This document shows positions 38,416 through 48,743 of a stretch of DNA of 64,000 nt, piece by piece. This DNA is from JACVRW01 sp963820315 (GTDB lineage Bacteria; Actinomycetota; Thermoleophilia; Solirubrobacterales; Thermoleophilaceae): assembly GCA_963820315.1 (NCBI GenBank), contig CAWFZK010000033.1, positions 52,808 to 116,807 of the forward strand, in the 5' to 3' direction. The notes beneath the pieces are model-generated. The model saw only the letters and a list, made by a program, of their open reading frames with translations. It ran no database searches and had not been told where the DNA came from. Position numbers and translations under genes: made by a program. The number at the start of each line of letters is the position of its first letter. Positions within the stretch are counted from its first letter, which is position 1.

Positions 38416-39758
38416 GAGCCTCGGTACTTGTGCTGTCGCCGGAGCCCGTCGGCGAGCGGATGGCCGGCCCGGCGATCCGGGCGGCGGAGCTGGCGCGCGT
38501 GCTCGCCGCCGAGCACGACGTGACGCTGGCCGCCCCGGCGCCGAGCCGAGCGCCCGGGGAGGAGGTGCGTCTGCTCGAGGCGGGCTACGAGCAGCTCGAT
38601 GCCCTGATCGACGCCGCGCCGCGACATGACGTGGTGGTGGCCCAGGAGCTGCCGCCCACGCTGCTCGGCCGGCTGGTCCGGGGCCCGGTGAGGATCGTGC
38701 TCGACCTCTACAACCCGGTCGTGGTGGAGGTGCTGGAGGCGGTCGCGGCCCGGCCGGCCCGAGCACAGCGGCGCATCCAGTCGCTGATCGCCTCGCGTTC
38801 GCTCGCTCAGCTGGCGGCGGCCGACTTCGTGGTTTGCGCCAGCGAGCGCCAGCGCGACCTGTGGCTCGGCGGCATGGCGCTGAGCGGCCTGATCGAGCTC
38901 GCCGCCTACCGGCGCGACCCGACGCTGCGCTCGCTCGTCGACGTGGTTCCGTTCGGCATTCCGGCCGAGCCGCCGCAGCCTGCCGCGGAATCCCCTCTGC
39001 GCGCCGCCTTCCCCGCGATCGGGGCCGACGACCGCGTGCTGATCTGGGCCGGGGGCCTGTGGGGCTGGCTCGATCCCGAGACAGCGATCCGAGCGACCGC
39101 CATGCTCGACCGCACGCATCTGGTCGTGATGGGCACCGGGCGCCCGGGTCCGGCACGGACCGGTCAGGAGCCGTTTGCCGACCGTGCGCTCGAGCTGGCG
39201 CGGCGCGAGGGTCTCGAGGGCGAGTGCGTTCACTTCAACCCGGGCTGGGTCCCCTACGCCGAGCGCGGCGCCTGGCTGCTCGACGCCGACCTCGGCGTCA
39301 GCGCGCACCGCGATCACCTGGAGGCGCGCTACTCGTTCCGCACCCGGGTGCTCGACTACCTGTGGGCCGGCCTGCCGGTGGTCGCCACCCGGGGGGACAG
39401 CATGGCCGCGCTCGTGGAGCGCGAGGGACTGGGCCGGACCGCCGAGCCGGGCGACGTCGAGGGCTTCGCCGCGGCCTGCCGCGAGCTGCTCGACGACACG
39501 GCCGCCCAGGCGGCCGCCCGCGAGCGGATCGCGACCCTGGCCCCGGGCCTGCGCTGGGAGGAGACCGCCCGCCCGCTGATCGAATGGTGCTCGCGCATAC
39601 ACGACACGGCCCCGCGCGCGCCGGACCGGCGCGTGCTGCGCCGCGCCCTCCGCGATCAGTACCTGCGCACGCTGCCGAACACCGTCCAGGAGCGCGGCTT
39701 CCGGGCCGCGGGCGCCCAGGTCGCACGCCGCCTCCGCCGCGGCCTGGGCCGCGGCTGA
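38412..39758 (+). CDS. Glycosyltransferase family 4
   Basis: A 448-residue GT-B enzyme. ASVLVLSPEPVGERMAGPAIRAAELARVLAAEHDVTLAAP is the acceptor-side start. VVAQELPPTLL, RIVLDLYNPVVVEVLEAV and ADFVVCASERQRDLWLGGM follow. The donor half begins at DRVLIWAGGLWGWLDPETAIRA and includes FNPGWVPYAERGAWLLDADLGVSAHRDHLEARYSFRTRVLDYLWAGLPVVATRGDSM. It differs from the usual E-x7-E GT4 loop, resembling the subgroup with HxxH/SFRTR in that place. The GTG 38412 start overlaps the flippase stop. Intact. Confidence 0.85.
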   Translation: MRASVLVLSPEPVGERMAGPAIRAAELARVLAAEHDVTLAAPAPSRAPGEEVRLLEAGYEQLDALIDAAPRHDVVVAQELPPTLLGRLVRGPVRIVLDLYNPVVVEVLEAVAARPARAQRRIQSLIASRSLAQLAAADFVVCASERQRDLWLGGMALSGLIELAAYRRDPTLRSLVDVVPFGIPAEPPQPAAESPLRAAFPAIGADDRVLIWAGGLWGWLDPETAIRATAMLDRTHLVVMGTGRPGPARTGQEPFADRALELARREGLEGECVHFNPGWVPYAERGAWLLDADLGVSAHRDHLEARYSFRTRVLDYLWAGLPVVATRGDSMAALVEREGLGRTAEPGDVEGFAAACRELLDDTAAQAAARERIATLAPGLRWEETARPLIEWCSRIHDTAPRAPDRRVLRRALRDQYLRTLPNTVQERGFRAAGAQVARRLRRGLGRG

Positions 39759-39767
39759 GCGGCTACC

Positions 39768-41418
39768 GTGCCCGCCGTGACAACCGCCGCCTCCACCGAG
39801 GGCCGGCGTCCGCGTGGACCCGAAGCGCTCACGACACGGCTCGGGTTAGACCGCGTCGAGCTGCTTGCGCTGGCGGCGCTCGCCGCGCTGTCACTGGCTG
39901 TCCTGGCCGCGCTGCTCGCCAAGGGCCGGGCGATCACGGGCGCCGACGGCGTGCTCGCCTCCGATCAGCTCCAGTACTTCACCTGGATCCGCGAGGCGTC
40001 CGAGCACGGGCTGATCGGCAACCGCTACGACTTCGAGCCGGACGACCGCGTGTTCCTCCACCCGGGCTTCCTGCTCTCGGGCCTGGTGCACGCGCTGACC
40101 GGCCTCTCCGTGCCGCTCTCCTACCTGCTCTGGAAGCCGGTGACGGTGGGCGTGGTGTTCGTCGGCGCGCTGCTCTACGTGCGCCGCCTGCTGCCGGCGG
40201 GCGGAGCTCGCCACGCCGCGCTTCTGCTGGTGCTGTTCGCGGTGATGCCCGCCTCGGCGCTCGTCGCCTGGAGCGACTGGGGCGGGAACCCGCGCCAGTA
40301 CACGTTCGACTTCATCTCCGGCGAGATGTGGACCGGGCAGTACCTGTGGGGCTACCTGATGACAGGGCTCGCGGTGTTCCTGATGCCGCTGGTACTGCTC
40401 GGGGTCGAGCGCTGGCGCAAAACGCGCCGCACGCGCACGCTCGTGCTGTCGGCGGCGGGCGCCCTCGTCGTGTGCTGGCTTCAGCCGTGGCAGGGCGGGA
40501 CGCTTGCCCTGATCGTGCTGGCGGCGGAGGGGCTCCGCTGGTGGCGCGCGGGTGAGCGGCCTGCGCTCGGCGTGCTCGCGGTGCCGGCTGCGGTGGCGCT
40601 GCCGGGCGCTTACTACTTCGCGCTGTCGGTTCTCGACCCGGCCTGGGAGCTCGCCTCCGAGTCCAACGCCGCGGGCAGCCAGGCGACCTGGACATGGCCG
40701 TGGTGGGCGATCGCCCTGAGCATCGCTCCACTCGCGCTGCCGGCCGCGCTCGCCTACCGGACGCCCGCGCGCGACTGGCAGTCCGTCGCCGTCCGCGTCT
40801 GGCCGTTCGCCGCGCTGCTCGTCTACCTGCAGCCCACCGGCACGTTTCCCTATCACTCGTTCCAGGGGCTCGCGATCCCGCTCTCGATACTGGCGGTCCA
40901 GGGCGTGCTGAGCGTTTGGCCGCGGCCAAGGCCCGTGCTCGTCGTGGCCGCTCTGGCGCTGATGATCGTGCCCGGCACGGTGCACAAGGCGGAGGTCGCG
41001 GCCGAGCAGCATTCGAGCAGCCGGCGATCCCTACTTCGTCTTTCCCGACGAGCAGGCGGCCCTCGACGCGCTCGAGGCCGACCCGCGGCCCGGCGGCGTG
41101 CTCGCGCCCGCCTACGGCGGGCACATGCTGCCGTACAAGACCGGACGCGAGGTCTACGTGGGCGCCCTTTCGTGGACGCCGGACTGGGAGCGGCGTGTGG
41201 AGGAGACGCGCGCGCTGTTCGAGACAGGCCTCTCGCCGGAGCGGGCCCGCGCGCTCGTACGACGCAGCGGCGCGCGCTTCCTTTTCGTCGACTGCCGGCC
41301 GGGCCTGCGCGACCTCCGGTCCGAGCTGCGCCCGCTGCTCGAGGAGGTGCGCCGCTTCGGCTGCGCGACCGTGTACGTGCTGCGCCCTCACGCAGGTACC
41401 GCCGTCCTGCCGAGGTGA
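39768..41418 (+). CDS. Polytopic membrane protein, glycosyltransferase-like (paralogue B), one frameshift
   Basis: About 550 residues. GTG 39768 leads to around 10 membrane helices with the first outer loop ITGADGVLASDQLQYFTWIREASEHGLIG and HPGFLLSGL, then WLQPWQGGTLALIVL and FYLQ-like helices. Deleting one C near 41022 joins EQHSSSGDPYFVF to PDEQAALDALEADPRPGGVLAPAYGGHMLPYKTGREVYVGALSWTPDWERRVEETRALFETGLSPERARALVRRSGARFLFVDCRPGL. It is colinear with paralogue A at 32794-34416, including the WTPD and R-R-SGA-FL motifs. Likely a GT-C-fold glycosyltransferase. The stop overlaps the next start (GTGA). Confidence 0.75.
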
Positions 41419-42963
41419 GGTTCGCCCTCCTCTTCGCAGGAGCCGCGCTCCTGTCCGGCGTCACCCTCCTCGACGGAATCCAGCCCAACGACGAGGGGCT
41501 CATGCTGGCGGCGGCTTCTCGCATCGCCGACGGCCAGGTGCCCTACTCGGACTTCTGGTGGTTCTACCCGCCCGGCCAGCCCTACCTGCTCGCAGGCCTA
41601 TGGGAGCTGTTCGGGCCGTCGCTGCTGGTGTGGCGGCGTCGTGCGGGTGCTGTGCGACGCGGGGGTGGCGGTGCTCGCCTACGCACTCGCGCTGCGGGGC
41701 GGAGCCTCGGCGCGGCTGGCGCTCGCGAGCTGGCTGGCGGCGGCGCTCGCCATGTCCTACCCGAGTGGGCCGCATCCGTTCCCGCTCACGCTCGTGCTGG
41801 CGCTCGCTGCGCTGCTTCTGTTCGAGCGCAGGCCGCTCGTGGCCGGGGCGCTCGCCGGCGTAGCCGCGGCGTGGCGGATCGAGTTCGCCGCCTATCTCGT
41901 GCTCGGCATCGTGCTCGCGTACTGGGTCAGGCGCGAGGGATTCCTCAGGCAGGCGGGTGGCTTCCTGGGGGCGGCCGCTGCAGCGGCGCTCGTGCTCTAC
42001 GCCCCGGTGGTGGCGGCCGCCGGCCTCGGCGATTCGTGGGACCTGCTCGTGCGGTACCCGATCGAGGACTTCGGCGAGTACCAGTCTCTGCCGTTCCCGT
42101 TCGACTACGACGGCCCGCTGAACACCGGATCGATCGGCGGCTTCCTCTCCGACTCCGCCGAGAACCTGCTGCTGTTCTACCTGCCGCTCGCGCTGGTGCT
42201 CGGCCTGGTGGGCTCGCTGCTGGCGCTCGGGCTGCGCTTCCGGCGCGAGCGCTGGCCCCAGCTGGCGAGCGCCGTGTTCGCGATCGGGATGGCGCACTAC
42301 CTGATCACGCGCCCCGACGTGTTCCATACGGCCCCGCTGGCGGTGATGGTGGCGGTGCTGGCCGCCTGGGCGATCACGGACTGGCGCGAGTCGAAGCCGC
42401 GCTGGGCTCGAGAGCGCTCCCCGCTTCGTGTGGCCGTGCTGGCGGGCGCGCTGCTGTCGGCGGGCGCGCTCGCCTACGCGATCGTCGAGGGCCTGGACCG
42501 GCGCTGGCTCGAGCTGCGCACCGACTACGCCGAGCTGCGCCTGCCGGTCGCCGATGGCGTGCGTGTTCGCACAGCCCAGCGAGCCGCCCTGGAGGGCGCG
42601 GTCCGGCACGTCCAAGAACTCGTGCCGAAAGGCGATCCGATCTATGTCGCCACCCGCCGCTCGGATCTCGTCAGCTCCGGATACCCGCTCTTCTACGTCC
42701 TGGCGGGTCACCCCAATCCGAGCCGCTACGACATCCAGGCGCCCGGAGTGGTGACGAGCGCACCCGTCCAGCGCGAGATCGTCCGCGACCTCGAGCGCAC
42801 CCGCACGCCGCTCGTCGTCCGCTGGATCGCCCCGATCTCCGCCGCGCGTGAGCCCAATCGCGGCGGCGAGCCCACCGGGATCACGATCCTCGACGACTAC
42901 CTGCGCCGCGCCTACCGGCGGGAGGCGCGCTACGGCGACTTCGTGATCCTGGAGCGCCGCTAG
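41415..42963 (+). CDS. Polytopic membrane protein of the GT-C glycosyltransferase type, one frameshift
   Basis: About 515 residues from GTG 41415. The first part (LLFAGAALLSGVTLLDGIQPNDEGLMLAAASRIADGQVPYSDFWWFYPPGQPYLLAGLWELFG) has the acidic first-loop NDEG and the FWWFYPPGQP motif common in bacterial ArnT/Dpm-type GT-C proteins. Deleting one base near 41640 joins LLVWRR to VRVLCDAGVAVLAYALAL. About 10 helices and a soluble C-terminus follow (PIYVATRRSDLVSS, ITILDDYLRRAYRREARYGDFVILERR). The 3' end overlaps the convergent gene by four bases. Confidence 0.78.
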
Positions 42964-44232
42964 ACCGTCGCGGGCGTGACCGTCGACAGGTGTGCCCAGA
43001 GCACCAGGAGGAGGGCGGTCAGGCCCGCGGAGCCGAGGAACAGGCCGCGCGCGCCCAGCGCCCTTCCGACGGCCAGCGCCGCGAACACGGCGAAGCCCGG
43101 CAGCGCCCCGTACAGGTAGCGCGCGTAGAACGCGTCCCAGTTCTCGGCCAGGAGCGAGACCGACATCAGCACGACGCCCGTCACGAGCGGCAGCAGCAGC
43201 ACGGCGAGCGCCCGGCGGCGATCGGCGGCCGGGATCCGCACGGCCGCCAAGAGCGGCAGCAGCAGCACCAGTCCCATGAACACGTCACGCAGGCGGCGCT
43301 TGGCGCTCGACAGGAACTCCACCCACCACTCGTCCGGCAGCACGCCGTTGAGGAGCGCGACGTGCTTGCCCGCCAGATCGCCCACTCCGTAGTCGACGCG
43401 GTCCGGGTTCAGCGTCGGGGCTCATCAACTCCTGCACCCGCTCGCTGCCGGTGGGCGCGCCGTAGTGGTGGAGGTTGAAGGCGATCCAGGGCGCAACCGC
43501 CGCCGCGGGCAGCACGGCCGCGGCCAAGACCGCCCGCCGGCGCCCCTCGCGCAGGAAGGCGACGCACGCCACGGCCAGTGCAGGCGCGAAGGCGGCCATC
43601 GTCAGCTTCGTCAGGAGCGCAGCGCCGGTGAGCGCGCCCGAGGCGACGAGCCAGCCCTCGGAGCGCTCCGAGAGCGCGCGCCACAGCGCCAGCGACAGCG
43701 CGGCGCCCAGCGCCAGCTCGAGCGCGGCGTTCGAGAACGTCGTGGCCCGCACCACCACACCGGGCCAGAGGAAGAAGGTCAGAGCGAGGCTGAACCCCGC
43801 TAGCGGCATGTCCGGCAACGCGCTGCGCGCGAGCAGCCATGTCAGCGCGACCGCCACGCCGAGCAGGACGAGCCCGAGCACGCGCAGGGCGCGCAGCTTG
43901 CGCTCGTGGTCACCCGCGACCGCGTACACCGGCGTTGCAAGGAGATGCGCGAGGGGCGGCTGGAAGCCCTCATAGGAGCGGCCGAAGAGGCCGCGCTCAT
44001 CCGCTCCCACCCGGGGCGCCCCTGGGTAGCGGCCCTCGTCGATCGCGAGCACCTCCGGATGCACCCGGTCCTCGTCCAGGACCGGCAGGCGTCCGTCCTC
44101 CGCGATCCACTGGACGTAGTCGTAGTGCGCCGCCTCGTCGACAAGCGCCCAGACCGGGAAGCGAGTCACCGTCGCGACGCCCAGTATCAGGAGCGCCGCC
44201 AGCTGGAGCGCAACCAGCGCGCGGAGGCCCAC
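42960..44232 (-). CDS. Polytopic membrane glycosyltransferase-like protein, one frameshift
   Basis: About 423 residues from an ATG at 44232. The first loop after helix 1 carries VDEAAHYDYVQWIAEDGRLPVL (D-E acidic pair) and FQPPLAHLLATPVYAV, the arrangement seen in GT-C/PMT-like enzymes. Helices continue (LGLVLLGVAVALTWLLARSAL, GFSLALTFFLWPGVVV, LLTKLTMAAFAPALAVACVAF). Deleting one G near 43420 joins RVQELMSP to TLNPDRVDYGVGDLAGKHVALL and then four more helices to ATV. It begins two bases after the RfbH-like stop in the same direction, suggesting one operon. Confidence 0.78.
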
Positions 44233-44234
44233 GC

Positions 44235-45570
44235 TCAGCGCATCAGGAAGTCGCGAATGGACTGCGCGATCCAGTCCATCATCTCGCCGTTCAGGCCTGG
44301 ATGGCAGCCGACCCAGAGGGACGCCTCGGTTACGCGATCGGCGCCGGGGAGCGGACCGGCCACGCGGTGCCGAAGACCCTGAAAGCCCGGCTGGCGGGTG
44401 AGGTTCCCGGCCAGCACGAGGCGCGAGTCGATGCGGCGCTCCAGCAGGAAGAGCTGCAAGTCACGGCGCGCTTTGGGCCCGCCTTCGCGGAGGGTGAACG
44501 GGTAGCCGAACCAAGACGGGTCGGCGCCCTCGAGCGTGTGCGGCCGCGCGATCCGGTCGTCCAGGTCGGAGAGCGCGGCGTCGAGCTGGGCGAAGTTGCG
44601 CCGCCGCGCGGCGTGGAACCCCTCGAGCCGTTCCAGCTGGGCGAGCCCGAGAGCAGCCTGCATGTCGGTGATCTTGAAGTTGAAGCCGACGTGCGAGAAG
44701 ACGTACTTGTGGTCGTAGCCCTCGGGCAGATCGCCGTAGCGCCCGTCGAAGCGGTGCCCGCACGCATCGTTCACGCCGGTCGGGCACCAGCAGTCGCGAC
44801 CCCACTCGCGCAGCGAGCCCAGCGCGCGCACCCAGGTCGGGTCCGAGGTGACGACGGCTCCGCCCTCGCCCGTCGTCATGTGGTGGGCGGGGTAGAACGA
44901 ATAGGTGCGCGGCATGGCCGAAGGTTCCGACGAGCCGGCCGCCGAGGGTCGAGCCGAGCGCGTCGCAGCAGTCTTCGATCAGAACCAGGTCGCGCTCGGC
45001 GCAGAGCGCCGCGAGCCCGGCCGCGTCGTAGGGGTTGCCGAGGCAGTGGGCGGCCACGACCGCGCGGGTGCGCTCGGAGAGCGCGTCGGCGAACGCATCG
45101 AGCGTGGGATTGAGGGTGTCCGGGTCGACGTCCACGTAGACGGGCACGAGACCCTGCTGGTAGATCGGGCTGACTGTCGTCGAGAAGCCGAGGGCGGGAG
45201 TCACGACCTCATCCCCGGGTTGGAGCGGCCGCTCATGCAGGTGGCTGCACGCCGCGGCGACCGCGAGCAGGTTGGCCTGCGAGCCGGAGCCGACGAGCAG
45301 CGCATGCTCCCGTCCCGCCGCGCGGGCGAAGGCGGGCGCGAAACGTTGCGCGAAACGGCCCTCGGTCAGCCAGCCGTCGAGTGAGGCGTCGACGAGAGCC
45401 TCGAGCTCGGGCGGGCCGATCACCTTGGCGGCCACCGGCACGCTCGTCTCGCCCGGCACGAAGGGCCGCTCTGCAAGCGCTTGCTCCGCGTAGCCGCGGA
45501 CCGCGTCGAGGGCCTCGGCACGAAGGGCCTCGAGCTGGGCGCCCTCTTCCGTACTTGTCGAGCCGGTCAT
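44235..45570 (-). CDS. rfbH: RfbH/DdhC-type 3-dehydrase of 3,6-dideoxysugar synthesis, one frameshift
   Basis: About 445 residues after deleting one C near 44912 (GRLVGTFG to MPRTYSFYPAHH). The DegT/DnrJ/EryC1 fold is clear. The start AERPFVPGETSVPVAAKVIGPPELEALVDASLDGWLTEGRF, the phrase TYSFYPAHHMTTGEGGAVVTSD, the Cys cluster RDCWCPTGVNDACGHRFDGRYGDLP and GYDHKYVFSHVGFNFKITDMQAALG are specific to RfbH. In this group PMP is bound non-covalently: a His (second H of PAHH) replaces the usual PLP Lys, and Cys residues ligate a [2Fe-2S] cluster. It dehydrates a CDP-4-keto-6-deoxyhexose toward 3,6-dideoxyhexoses. No partner reductase is visible nearby. Confidence 0.87.
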
Positions 45571-45591
45571 GGGGCGGGCACTCTAGCTGCG

Positions 45592-46944
45592 CTATTCGAC
45601 GAGCGATGCGGCCATGGGCGCCGGTTCGGCGACCGGATCCGGAGCGACCGACGCCGGCCGGGGCCTGAGCGCCAGGAACAGCACACCCGCGGCGCAGAGC
45701 GCCTGCACCACCATCAGCGCCATGGCCACCCGCGTCAGGTCGTCGCCGATCGCCACCAGGGCGGCAACCTCGATCACCATGGCGGCGGCCAGGACCCAGG
45801 TGAAGCGGTAGCGATGGAGGGCGAGTAGATACTGCACCGACAGGTACGTGCAGGCCAGCAGGACCATCGCGAGGCCGAGCCACGGCAGAGCGTCTGAGGC
45901 GAGCGTCAGGTCCTCGCCGAAGACGGCTTCGAGGAGCGGCTTCCCGGCGACGGCGTAGACCAGCACCATCGGTATGCCGACGGCGACTATCAGCGAGAGG
46001 CAGCGCAGCAGGATCGCGCGCGTGTCGCCGCCGGTCGCCGCGCGGCGCGCGGCTTCGGGTACCAGGTACAGGCCCAGGCCCACGGCGATCCAGATGACGG
46101 CCTTCGCCGCCACCGCGGCCACGGCGTAGGAACCCGCCGCGTCGCCGGAAGCCTCGTGCTTGACGACAATCACGTGCAGCTCCTGGATAGCCAGCAGGAG
46201 CGTCAGCGCGAGCACCGGCACGCGAGCGCCCATCAGCAGCTCGCGCAGTCGCGCCTCTCCCGCCCGCCGCCCGTCGGGCGGCGGCAGCTCGGCCCCGAGC
46301 GGCACCAGCAGCACCAGGGCGACGGCCACGAACGCGAGGGCCGCGCCGGCGAAGGCGCCGGTCACGTCGAGGCCCACGCCGACCAGCAGCAGCGAGAACA
46401 CGATTCGCGACCCGGCCTCGCCCACGATGCTGAGGGCCACTACGCGGTAGCGCTCGAAGCCCTGGAGCGCCCCGCGCTCGACACAGAGGATCACCCACAA
46501 CATCGCGGTGACCGGAACCGCGGCCGCCCCCCACAGCTCGTCGACGTTGATGATCGCGCCGATCACCGATCGCAGCGGGATCGCCACCAGCGCCACGGCC
46601 ATCGTGGCAACGGCCAGTCGCGCAAGCCAGCGGCGCACCCCCACCCCGGCGTCCGCCGCGCCCGTCGCACGCTCACCGCTCAGCCTCCGGGCGACAGCGA
46701 TCTGCAGCGCCGAGCCTGGGACCATCAGGATGATGAACGCCGAGATGAGCACCGCGAGCGATCCGTATCCGGTGGCCCCGAGGATGCGCGCGAAGACGAT
46801 CGTGAACACGAGCGCCAGCACGTTCTGGGCGATCACTGCGACGCCCATGCCGGCCGCGCGCCCGGTGTCCGAGCGCGTCAGTGCAGCGAAGCGCGTCCGG
46901 GCGTCGGCGGGCCCGCCGCTTGGGAAGATGCCCGGCACGCGCAC
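45592..46944 (-). CDS. Polysaccharide export flippase (Wzx-like), second copy
   Basis: An intact 450-residue membrane protein of the MOP superfamily with about 12-14 helices. ALTRSDTGRAAGMGVAVIAQNVLALVFTIVFARILGATGYGSLAVLISAFIILMVPGSALQIAVARR is the conserved N-terminal region. CVERGALQGFERYRVVALSIVGEAGSRIVFSLLLV and LLAIQELHVIVVKHEASGDAAGSYAVAAVAAKAVIWI follow. It is unlike the flippase at 36979 beyond family resemblance, so the locus may export two glycans. It lies 21 bp upstream of rfbH and is divergent from tag. Confidence 0.87.
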   Translation of the reverse strand: MRVPGIFPSGGPADARTRFAALTRSDTGRAAGMGVAVIAQNVLALVFTIVFARILGATGYGSLAVLISAFIILMVPGSALQIAVARRLSGERATGAADAGVGVRRWLARLAVATMAVALVAIPLRSVIGAIINVDELWGAAAVPVTAMLWVILCVERGALQGFERYRVVALSIVGEAGSRIVFSLLLVGVGLDVTGAFAGAALAFVAVALVLLVPLGAELPPPDGRRAGEARLRELLMGARVPVLALTLLLAIQELHVIVVKHEASGDAAGSYAVAAVAAKAVIWIAVGLGLYLVPEAARRAATGGDTRAILLRCLSLIVAVGIPMVLVYAVAGKPLLEAVFGEDLTLASDALPWLGLAMVLLACTYLSVQYLLALHRYRFTWVLAAAMVIEVAALVAIGDDLTRVAMALMVVQALCAAGVLFLALRPRPASVAPDPVAEPAPMAASLVE

Positions 46945-46985
46945 GGCGCCAGCGTACCGTCCGTCCGGGCGACCGACTCCGCGTC

Positions 46986-47629
46986 ATGCCTGACCGCCCC
47001 GCCGCCCTCGCAGCGGGCCCCGACGGCCGCCGCCGCTGCTGGTGGGGCGCCACCAGCCCCGACTACGTCCGCTACCACGACGAGGAGTGGGGCCGGCCGG
47101 TCACCGGACGAGCGCGGGCTCTACGAGCGCATGGTGCTCGAGGGATTCCAGTCCGGGCCTGTCCTGGCTCACGATCCTGCGCAAGCGCGAGAACTTCCGG
47201 GCCGCCTTCGCGAACTTCGACATCGAGGCCGTCGCGGGCTTCGGCAAGCGCGACGTCAACCGGCTCCTCAAGGACGCCGGCATCGTCCGCCACCGCGGCA
47301 AGATCGAGGCGGCGATCAACAACGCCAAGGCCGCCGCCGCCATGCATGAGCAGGGGGAGTCGCTCGCCGAGCTCGTCTGGTCGCATGCGCCGCGGGGCCG
47401 TCGCCGCGCGCCGCGCGCGCTCGAGGAGCTGCCGGCGACGACGCCCGAGTCGACGGCTCTCGCGAAGGAGCTGAAGAAGCGCGGATTTCGCTTCGTCGGG
47501 CCGACCACGGCCTACGCGACGATGCAGGCCTGCGGGGTCGTGAACGACCACCTGGCGGGCTGCTTCGTCCGCGCCGAGGTTCAGCGCGAGCTCGCGGAGC
47601 GCCGTTATCCTCGGTCGGCGGATGGATGA
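46986..47629 (+). CDS. tag: DNA-3-methyladenine glycosylase I, two frameshifts
   Basis: About 213 residues after two single-base deletions (near 47103: PVT to DERGLYERM; near 47157: QSG to LSWLTILRKRENF). Tag motifs are all present: RRCWWGATSPDYVRYHDEEWGRP (Zn-ligand Cys and His), MVLEGFQSGLSW, RKRENFRAAFANFDIEAVAGFG, LLKDAGIVRHRGKIEAAINNA, and the C-terminal zinc pair ACGVVNDHLAGCF. The enzyme excises 3-methyladenine from DNA. Start ATG 46986 is divergent from the flippase by 41 bp. It overlaps the M20 peptidase by eight bases. The AidB-like protein at 22-24 kb is another possible alkylation-related gene. Confidence 0.85.
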
Positions 47630-48740
47630 GCGCGCTCTCACCGAGCGCCTGATCACCTACGACACCTCGACGCTGGAAGGCATGCAGGCCGCGGCCGGCT
47701 TCGTCAAGGGCTGGCTCGAGGCGCGAGATGTCGAGGTGACGGGCACGATGCACAACGGACGCCCCGTGCTGGCGGCCACGGTCGGCCCGCAGGCGGGGCC
47801 GACGATCGTGCTGCACGGCCACCTCGACGTGGTGCCCGCCCGGCCGGAGCAGTTCACCCCGCGCATCGAGGGCGACCGCCTCTACGGCCGCGGCGCCTAC
47901 GACATGAAGGGCGGCCTCGCGGCGATGATGTGCGCCCTCCACGACCTCGGCGCGCAGAAACACATCCGGGTGCACTTCCTCTGCGTGGCCGACGAGGAAT
48001 CGGAGGAGCTCGAGCAGCGCGGCTCGGACCACCTCGTCGAGCAGGGCTACACCGGCGACTTCGCGATCACCGGCGAGCCGACCAACATGCACATCGGCAT
48101 CCAGGCCAAGGGCGTGCTCGCCATGCGCATCGAGGTGGCCGGCAAGGCTGCGCACGGCTCGACGCCGTGGCTCGGCGACAACGCCGTCCTGAAGGCGCTC
48201 GACGTGTTCCGCGCGATCGAGAGCCTGCCGTTCGCGCGCGAGTCCTCCGAGCTGTTCGACCGCCCCTCGATCAACCTCGGCCGCATCTTCGGCGGCGACG
48301 CGCTCAACAAGGTGCCCGACCTGTGCGTCATCGACGTCGACGTGCGCTACCTGCCGGGCCAGGACCACGAGGCGCTCCTGGCCGACGTCGAGGCGATCCC
48401 GGACACCCGGCTGGTGCAGGTCTTCCACCGGCGCCCTGCGATGGTCGAGCGCGAGAACCGCTTCGTGCAGGCGCTGGGCGAGGCGATCTCGCGCGTCGCG
48501 CCGCCGCAGAGCGAGCGGCTCGGAGTCGGGCGCGACGGCGCCTCCGACGCGATCTCGTTCCTCGAGGCGGGCGTGCCGGCGGTGGAGTGCGGACCGGCAG
48601 GAGACGGCCACCACGGCCCCGAAGAATGGGTATCGATCCGGTCTCTGGGCGAATATCGCAGGGCGCTGGTCGAGTTCGTCACACTCCTACCCGCCCGACT
48701 CGATGCCGGCCAGGACGACCGCCGGCTCCACATCGCCTGA
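47622..48740 (+). CDS. M20-family metallopeptidase/deacylase
   Basis: An intact 372-residue enzyme of the ArgE/DapE/CPG2 type. Metal ligands are in IVLHGHLDVVPA, the bridging Asp in GRGAYDMKGGLA, and the catalytic Glu pair in CVADEESEELEQRG; GEPTN and the C-terminal DGHHGPEEWV complete the di-zinc site. The inserted dimerisation domain carries GKAAHGSTPWLGDNAV. It may be a succinyl-diaminopimelate desuccinylase or an N-acyl-amino-acid deacylase; the sequence alone does not decide. ATG 47622 lies inside the end of tag. The next gene starts three bases after its stop. Confidence 0.88.
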   Translation: MDERALTERLITYDTSTLEGMQAAAGFVKGWLEARDVEVTGTMHNGRPVLAATVGPQAGPTIVLHGHLDVVPARPEQFTPRIEGDRLYGRGAYDMKGGLAAMMCALHDLGAQKHIRVHFLCVADEESEELEQRGSDHLVEQGYTGDFAITGEPTNMHIGIQAKGVLAMRIEVAGKAAHGSTPWLGDNAVLKALDVFRAIESLPFARESSELFDRPSINLGRIFGGDALNKVPDLCVIDVDVRYLPGQDHEALLADVEAIPDTRLVQVFHRRPAMVERENRFVQALGEAISRVAPPQSERLGVGRDGASDAISFLEAGVPAVECGPAGDGHHGPEEWVSIRSLGEYRRALVEFVTLLPARLDAGQDDRRLHIA

Positions 48741-48743
48741 CCG

